Positions 59,950-64,000 of a stretch of 64,000 nucleotides of DNA are shown in pieces. The stretch's first letter is position 1, and each line of letters starts with the position of its first letter. This DNA is from Bacillus sp. FJAT-14578 (GTDB lineage Bacteria; Bacillota; Bacilli; Bacillales; Bacillaceae_H): assembly GCF_000504165.1 (NCBI RefSeq), contig NZ_KI632508.1, positions 131,116 through 195,115 of the forward strand. Direction: 5' to 3'. The translations under genes were made by a program, and so were the position numbers. The notes under the pieces are model-generated. The model did no database searches. It was not told where the DNA came from and saw nothing but the letters and a program-made list of their open reading frames with translations.

Positions 59950-62607
59950 TTAATTTGCCACAGTTCCATCAGCAGCTCCTTCTGTTGCTTTTCGTACTGA
60001 TTGGCTCCTTTGCTTTCTCCGCATTCTTAAGCTAATCCATATATAACCCGCAATCGTTGACCATGTGATCACTAATCCTTCTTTAAGATAGGGTGTTGTG
60101 TACTTTAGCTCAATCTTGTGGCTTCCTTTTTTCAACGGAATTCCAATAAATGAATAATTTGTTTCTACAGCATCAACAGAATTCCCATCTACTTTTACCT
60201 TCCACCCTTTACTGAAAGGGATAGACATGAACAGCAAGCCGGCTTCACTTGCTTGTACTTCACCTTCTATCCTTTGTTCACTATATTTTATATTCTTTAA
60301 TTGATGCGCTTTTATTTGTTCCATCAACTGTGGAATAGGGGTGTAAGAATTAAAAAAAAGATTAATTGTGTCAATCTTATATTCTCCGGGAGTGAGCGAA
60401 ATGTCTACCGTATCCAAAAGATTTTCATATCCCAGGTTCACTATAAGGCTTTCCTGCGGATAAGAATATGGATCATCTAATGCCCTCCTATGTGCCTGTT
60501 TGTTATTTATAGTTACATGATAATCCGATTTATGGAGCGGCTTTATCTTTAATTCAGCTATTAGTTCGCCTTCAGTTGCCGGCCTATTAATTCTAATTCT
60601 TATTTTCCCGTTATGTCCTACAAGGAAGCTATTCTCCGTCTTCTTTATATTTTGCAATTCAAGCCCCGACATTCCCTTATGCAAAACGGCGGTATTTAGT
60701 CTTCTATTATCAATTTTTTTCAGTCCGAGCACCTCAGGCTTTCCTTCTGTAACTGCTGCCTGGAGAAGTAATTGATCTCTTTCGGCAACTTGTAAGTTAG
60801 AAAACTCTTCTTTATCCATACCATAGCTGTACATAAACCCAAGGGGCAAGTAGTAGTTATTTTCATAGATTGTATATCCTTCAATGGTTCCTAACCGTCT
60901 ATAGCCGTACGGTTTATATGTACGACCCGGCGGCACAACATAATACTTGGCTCCTAATGCCGTTTCAAGGTACCATCTTTCATCAACATTTTGAAACTGG
61001 CTTGGTGAATCCAGCTGTAAGGTTTGATAATGCTCTTTAAAAAACCTTGAAATATTGTAAGGTATTAGACTTTGATAAGCACTGAAGCCATTATACCCAT
61101 ACAACATCGGCAAATTATGCAACTTGGGAGACTGCCACATAATTCTGTAGAAGGTATTATCTTTCTTCTTGAGAAAATCAATAACCGCTCTTTCACCGAC
61201 ATGATCGATACCATGCTCTCCATAGACATTCTCATTGATTTTTTTCAAGTCTTCATATGGTCCTAAGCCGCTTTGAAAAGAGGCGAAGTTTACAAAAAGA
61301 ACATTTACAGCTGTCAAGCTTAACAAACTGATTTTCACAAAATGGCCTGACACTTTTTTAGCCAGGCATAAAATGATGAAGACTAAGGAAGTGATCAATA
61401 AAAGAACGATATTTGCTTGCTTTTCTATCCCATGATCCAAATCCATTAATTCCCGTGCCACCATCCATCCGAGAACAAGAACGAGAGAGGACCAAACAAC
61501 AGGATACACTCTCTTTTTTTCTACTATATGGTCCAGTACAAACGGCACAAAAAATGCAAGGGTAAACACAAACAAATACAGCCATCTGTATTGGATAGCT
61601 GAAAAGCCGTTAAAGAAAGAATATGTTGCCGGGACACAATACAGTAAAATCATAAACAAAGTAAAAGAAAATCTAATTTTTATTTCTCTATCGGAGATCC
61701 TGAAGCCTACTGCTAATATAAAGAGACATAACACAGGCGGTGTGATGGTACTAATCCGAAAAAACAAATTATAAGCAAGGTTTTCATAAAACACCGGTTC
61801 AAATAAAAAAGGGATTTGGATTTCTTTACCAAATCTGTCTGCATTTAAAAAATTATAGACAGCGGGAAAAAATGAGAACGCCCCTGCTAACAAGCCAATT
61901 AAATAATATATGCTGATGTCCCAATAATAAGAGAAAAACGTTCGAATCTTAAAGACGGAATTTGAAATAAAATATTTACAGGCTGCATACAAAAATATAT
62001 AAACACTTGTAATAAAGGCAAAATAAAAATTGGAAATGACAATCAAAAAGACAAAGCTGACAAATACCCCTTTGATTTTCTTATCGGTAAACAAATCCAG
62101 ACTCCATATCACCATAGGCAGGTAGACCATTCCATCTGCCATAAAGTCCGAATAAAAAGCGTATGTCACAATAAGGACGGACCCTCCGTAAACTAAAGCT
62201 CCTATTAGCGAAGAAGAAACCGTCCTTCGATGATAACGCAGTAAAACATACATAAAAAGCATAGCTAAATAAGATTTCAGAATACTAAAGAAGAATTTTA
62301 TGTAAATAATATCTTTTAAGGAATCTACATCGACTAATAATGAAAGCCAAAAAAATAGAGAAGTCGTGTAATAATAGCTAAATTGCCCGAAAATATCGCC
62401 TCCTAAGCCATATTCCCATGACCAAAAAAACTCTCCGTTTGAAAACATGTTATGTAAAAAGTAATGGAAAATTAAATATTGATCAACCGGATCTCCTCCC
62501 CTTGGAGCAGGCAATCCTTTTGCCATAAAAAAATAAAGATGCATAGTCAATGCAACGATAAACAAAAAGATACAAGGAAAGAAGTTTGTTTTTATATGCT
62601 GTTTCAT
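59950..62607 (-). CDS. yfhO: YfhO-family membrane protein (lipoteichoic acid glycosylation)
   Basis: 885 residues, GT-C-like: about 13-14 membrane helices over residues 10-440, a large outer domain 450-850, last helix 850-870. First outer loop contains GLPAPRGGDPVDQYLIFHYF with the conserved Asp. In B. subtilis YfhO transfers GlcNAc from undecaprenyl carrier (made by CsbB) to lipoteichoic acid; csbB is not in the window. SD GGAGGG 9 bases before ATG. The group II intron ends 190 bp upstream, so the original promoter context may be altered. Confidence 0.87.
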   Translation of the reverse strand: MKQHIKTNFFPCIFLFIVALTMHLYFFMAKGLPAPRGGDPVDQYLIFHYFLHNMFSNGEFFWSWEYGLGGDIFGQFSYYYTTSLFFWLSLLVDVDSLKDIIYIKFFFSILKSYLAMLFMYVLLRYHRRTVSSSLIGALVYGGSVLIVTYAFYSDFMADGMVYLPMVIWSLDLFTDKKIKGVFVSFVFLIVISNFYFAFITSVYIFLYAACKYFISNSVFKIRTFFSYYWDISIYYLIGLLAGAFSFFPAVYNFLNADRFGKEIQIPFLFEPVFYENLAYNLFFRISTITPPVLCLFILAVGFRISDREIKIRFSFTLFMILLYCVPATYSFFNGFSAIQYRWLYLFVFTLAFFVPFVLDHIVEKKRVYPVVWSSLVLVLGWMVARELMDLDHGIEKQANIVLLLITSLVFIILCLAKKVSGHFVKISLLSLTAVNVLFVNFASFQSGLGPYEDLKKINENVYGEHGIDHVGERAVIDFLKKKDNTFYRIMWQSPKLHNLPMLYGYNGFSAYQSLIPYNISRFFKEHYQTLQLDSPSQFQNVDERWYLETALGAKYYVVPPGRTYKPYGYRRLGTIEGYTIYENNYYLPLGFMYSYGMDKEEFSNLQVAERDQLLLQAAVTEGKPEVLGLKKIDNRRLNTAVLHKGMSGLELQNIKKTENSFLVGHNGKIRIRINRPATEGELIAELKIKPLHKSDYHVTINNKQAHRRALDDPYSYPQESLIVNLGYENLLDTVDISLTPGEYKIDTINLFFNSYTPIPQLMEQIKAHQLKNIKYSEQRIEGEVQASEAGLLFMSIPFSKGWKVKVDGNSVDAVETNYSFIGIPLKKGSHKIELKYTTPYLKEGLVITWSTIAGYIWISLRMRRKQRSQSVRKATEGAADGTVAN

Positions 62608-62796
62608 CGTATGAAACCCTCCAATTTTGCTGGATTCTACTGCTTCGTCAAAATAATATGTGAGATGTTAAAATTAAAGGGAATAGTTGACAAGAACGCA
62701 AGCAAGGTTTTTTATTCATACCTAATATGTCCACTAAGATATACATATTATATCATTCATAATAAGGTATCCCTCATATTCTCTAGGACCCGTTTA

Positions 62797-64000
62797 ATCG
62801 AGTAGAGGGAAAATAAATTAGCTTATTTTCGCCCCTCTCACAACACCGTACGTACGGGTCTCGTATACGGCGTTTCAATTTATATTACAGTGTGTACTTT
62901 TAAGTAACGTTCTAAGGCAGAGGGTACTCCCCTCTGCCTTAGTCTTTTGTTTGAGATTGCTCTTTGGACGACTTTTGATAATCCTATATATCGGTAACCT
63001 TTTCGACAGTAGGTTAATCCTTTCGCTTCTTCCTTCGGAATCCCTAGTTGAATGAGCGATTTGATTTGTTTCTTCGGTACCTTCCATTGCTTCCAGATGA
63101 TTATTCTGATTCTGGAGCGCAGTTTCATATCTGTTCGTTCCATGGCTTTTTTCATATTCGCGATTCTAAAGTAATTCACCCACCCGAATATGACTTGTTT
63201 CAATTTCAATATTCGGTAGTCTAGCGGAATACTCCAGCTTCGCTTTGTCAGTTGTCGAAGCTTCCTTTGAAATTTCTGAATTGAAATGGGATGGGGTTTT
63301 ACTCGGTATCTCTCGTTTTTAGAATCATAATAGTACCCAAACCCCAAGAATTTTAACTCTTTTGGGCGAAAGATTTTACTCTTTTCGGCATTTACTATCA
63401 ATCCTAATTTCTCTTCTATAAATCTCACGATTGATTTCATCACTCTGTTCGCTGATTTTTCGCTTTTCACAAAGATGAGGGCGTCATCAGCGTATCTCAC
63501 GAATCGTAATCCTCTACTTTCTAGTTCCTTATCGAGTTCATTCAACATAATATTACTCAATAGTGGACTGAGGTTGCCTCCTTGCGGAGTCCCGACTGGT
63601 GTTTCTTCATATTTCCCATTCACCATGACCCCACTGACGAGATATTTTCTTATTAGAGAGATAACGTCTCCATCATCTATTGTATTGGCTATAATTCGCA
63701 TGAGTTTATCGTGGTGGACTGTATCGAAGAATCTTTCAAGGTCAATGTCCACTACCCAATCGTGTCCATCATTCAGAAGTTCCAAGCTTTTTATTATGGC
63801 CATTTCGCAACTTCTTTTTGGTCTAAAGCCGTAACTGAATTCACTAAATTGCTTTTCAAATATCGGACTAAGTACTTGATGAATAGCTTGTTGAACTACT
63901 CTATCCACTACTGTTGGTATTCCCAATTTGCGCATCTTTCCATTTTCTTTTGGGATCTCCACTCTTAAGGCAGCTTGTGGTTGGTATTTTCTTGTTCTGA
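62797..64000 (-). mobile_element. Group II intron, 3' part (runs off right edge)
   Basis: After the RT stop the minus strand reads CGCCGTATACGAGACCCGTA and CGTACGGTGTTG (domain V-like), then a domain VI stem GAGGGGCGAAAATAA ... TTATTTTCCCTC, ending CTACTCGAT at about 62797, a typical bacterial intron 3' end. The 5' end is outside the window. Orientation matches the intron at 1-505. Confidence 0.8.
62880..64000 (-). CDS. ltrA: Group II intron reverse transcriptase/maturase (5' end missing)
   Basis: 373 C-terminal residues in view, continuing past the window edge (KYQPQAALRVEIPKENGKMR just inside). RT motifs: LGIPTVVDRVVQQAI, FSYGFRPKRSC, VVDIDLERFFDTV, GTPQGGNLSPLLSNI, active site RYADD, NAEKSKIF, LKFLGF. 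Maturase domain X: FGWVNYFRIANMKKAM and RKGYRYIGLSKVVQRAIS near the end. No HNH endonuclease domain follows, as in class C/D-like intron proteins. Frame intact in the visible part. Confidence 0.92.
   Translation of the reverse strand, partial: RTRKYQPQAALRVEIPKENGKMRKLGIPTVVDRVVQQAIHQVLSPIFEKQFSEFSYGFRPKRSCEMAIIKSLELLNDGHDWVVDIDLERFFDTVHHDKLMRIIANTIDDGDVISLIRKYLVSGVMVNGKYEETPVGTPQGGNLSPLLSNIMLNELDKELESRGLRFVRYADDALIFVKSEKSANRVMKSIVRFIEEKLGLIVNAEKSKIFRPKELKFLGFGYYYDSKNERYRVKPHPISIQKFQRKLRQLTKRSWSIPLDYRILKLKQVIFGWVNYFRIANMKKAMERTDMKLRSRIRIIIWKQWKVPKKQIKSLIQLGIPKEEAKGLTYCRKGYRYIGLSKVVQRAISNKRLRQRGVPSALERYLKVHTVI

Noticed and set aside
62875..63087. Short minus-strand frame inside the intron RT
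   Set aside because: A shifted frame over the 3' end of the intact reverse transcriptase.
1..64000. tRNA, rRNA or prophage genes
   Set aside because: No cloverleaf, rRNA segment, integrase or phage structural gene was recognised on either strand.

Overview
The window comes from a spore-forming member of the Bacillaceae. It carries spoVR, an alpha/beta-type SASP gene and many genes whose closest recognisable relatives and order are those of Bacillus subtilis. DNA is AT-rich, Shine-Dalgarno sequences are strong (GGAGG class), GTG/TTG starts are common, and most operons end in perfect stem-loop terminators. I cannot name the species; ldh plus lactate permease and the bioA-bioD-bioB layout fit several moderately AT-rich Bacillus sensu lato lineages.

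Layout. 1-505: 5' part of a minus-strand group II intron running off the left edge. 0.6-1.7 kb: ArsR-type repressor with two operators, a small membrane protein, a YppF-like protein. 1.8-21.5 kb: a block matching the B. subtilis yhcT-to-spoVR region in inverted order: spoVR, an inserted aldehyde dehydrogenase, yhdB, bioY, azr, yhcZ/yhcY, pgcA, glpD, glpK, glpP, yhcX, an inserted L,D-transpeptidase and bdbC-thioredoxin pair, then yhcU and yhcT. glpF is missing between glpK and glpP. 21.5-28 kb: glyoxal reductase, Mn efflux (mneS), a stand-alone nitrilase paralogous to the YhcX C-terminal domain, ldh-lctP. 28-34.3 kb: a TolC-like / adaptor / RND pump operon, unusual for a cell with one membrane. 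34.6-37.8 kb: bioA-bioD-bioB behind a BirA box. 37.9-41 kb: SASP and a large secreted nuclease. 41.2-46.2 kb: C4-dicarboxylate uptake (dctP, dctB) and its sensor pair (dctS, dctR). 46.5-57.1 kb: peptide transporter, two tiny CxxCxGxG zinc-finger proteins, secreted thermonuclease, prfC, methyltransferase, a SAM-riboswitch-controlled NhaC-family (MetT-like) transporter, mpg, an AI-2E family protein, a CNNM/CorC protein. 57.2-62.6 kb: small lipoprotein, small hypothetical, two RsbR-type STAS proteins, YfhO. 62.8-64 kb: 3' part of a second minus-strand group II intron with its reverse transcriptase.

Regulation visible in the DNA: BirA boxes before bioY and bioA, GlpP-type antitermination leaders before glpK and glpD, cre-like sites (a consensus match before dctP), TGTGA-N6-TCAC palindromes before ldh, ArsR operators, an S-box riboswitch, and an operator-like palindrome inside the pump operon. 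Physiologically the region links glycerol use, lactate exchange, dicarboxylate and peptide uptake, biotin supply, envelope efflux and stress signalling.

Intergenic spaces are rich in short structured repeats: a two-hairpin element of about 150 bp (4 copies), a CATTAACGGRCAGTAAGACC element (3 copies plus fragments), long perfect hairpins, and IS-end-like palindromes. All calls come from reading sequence and translations; no database search was run.
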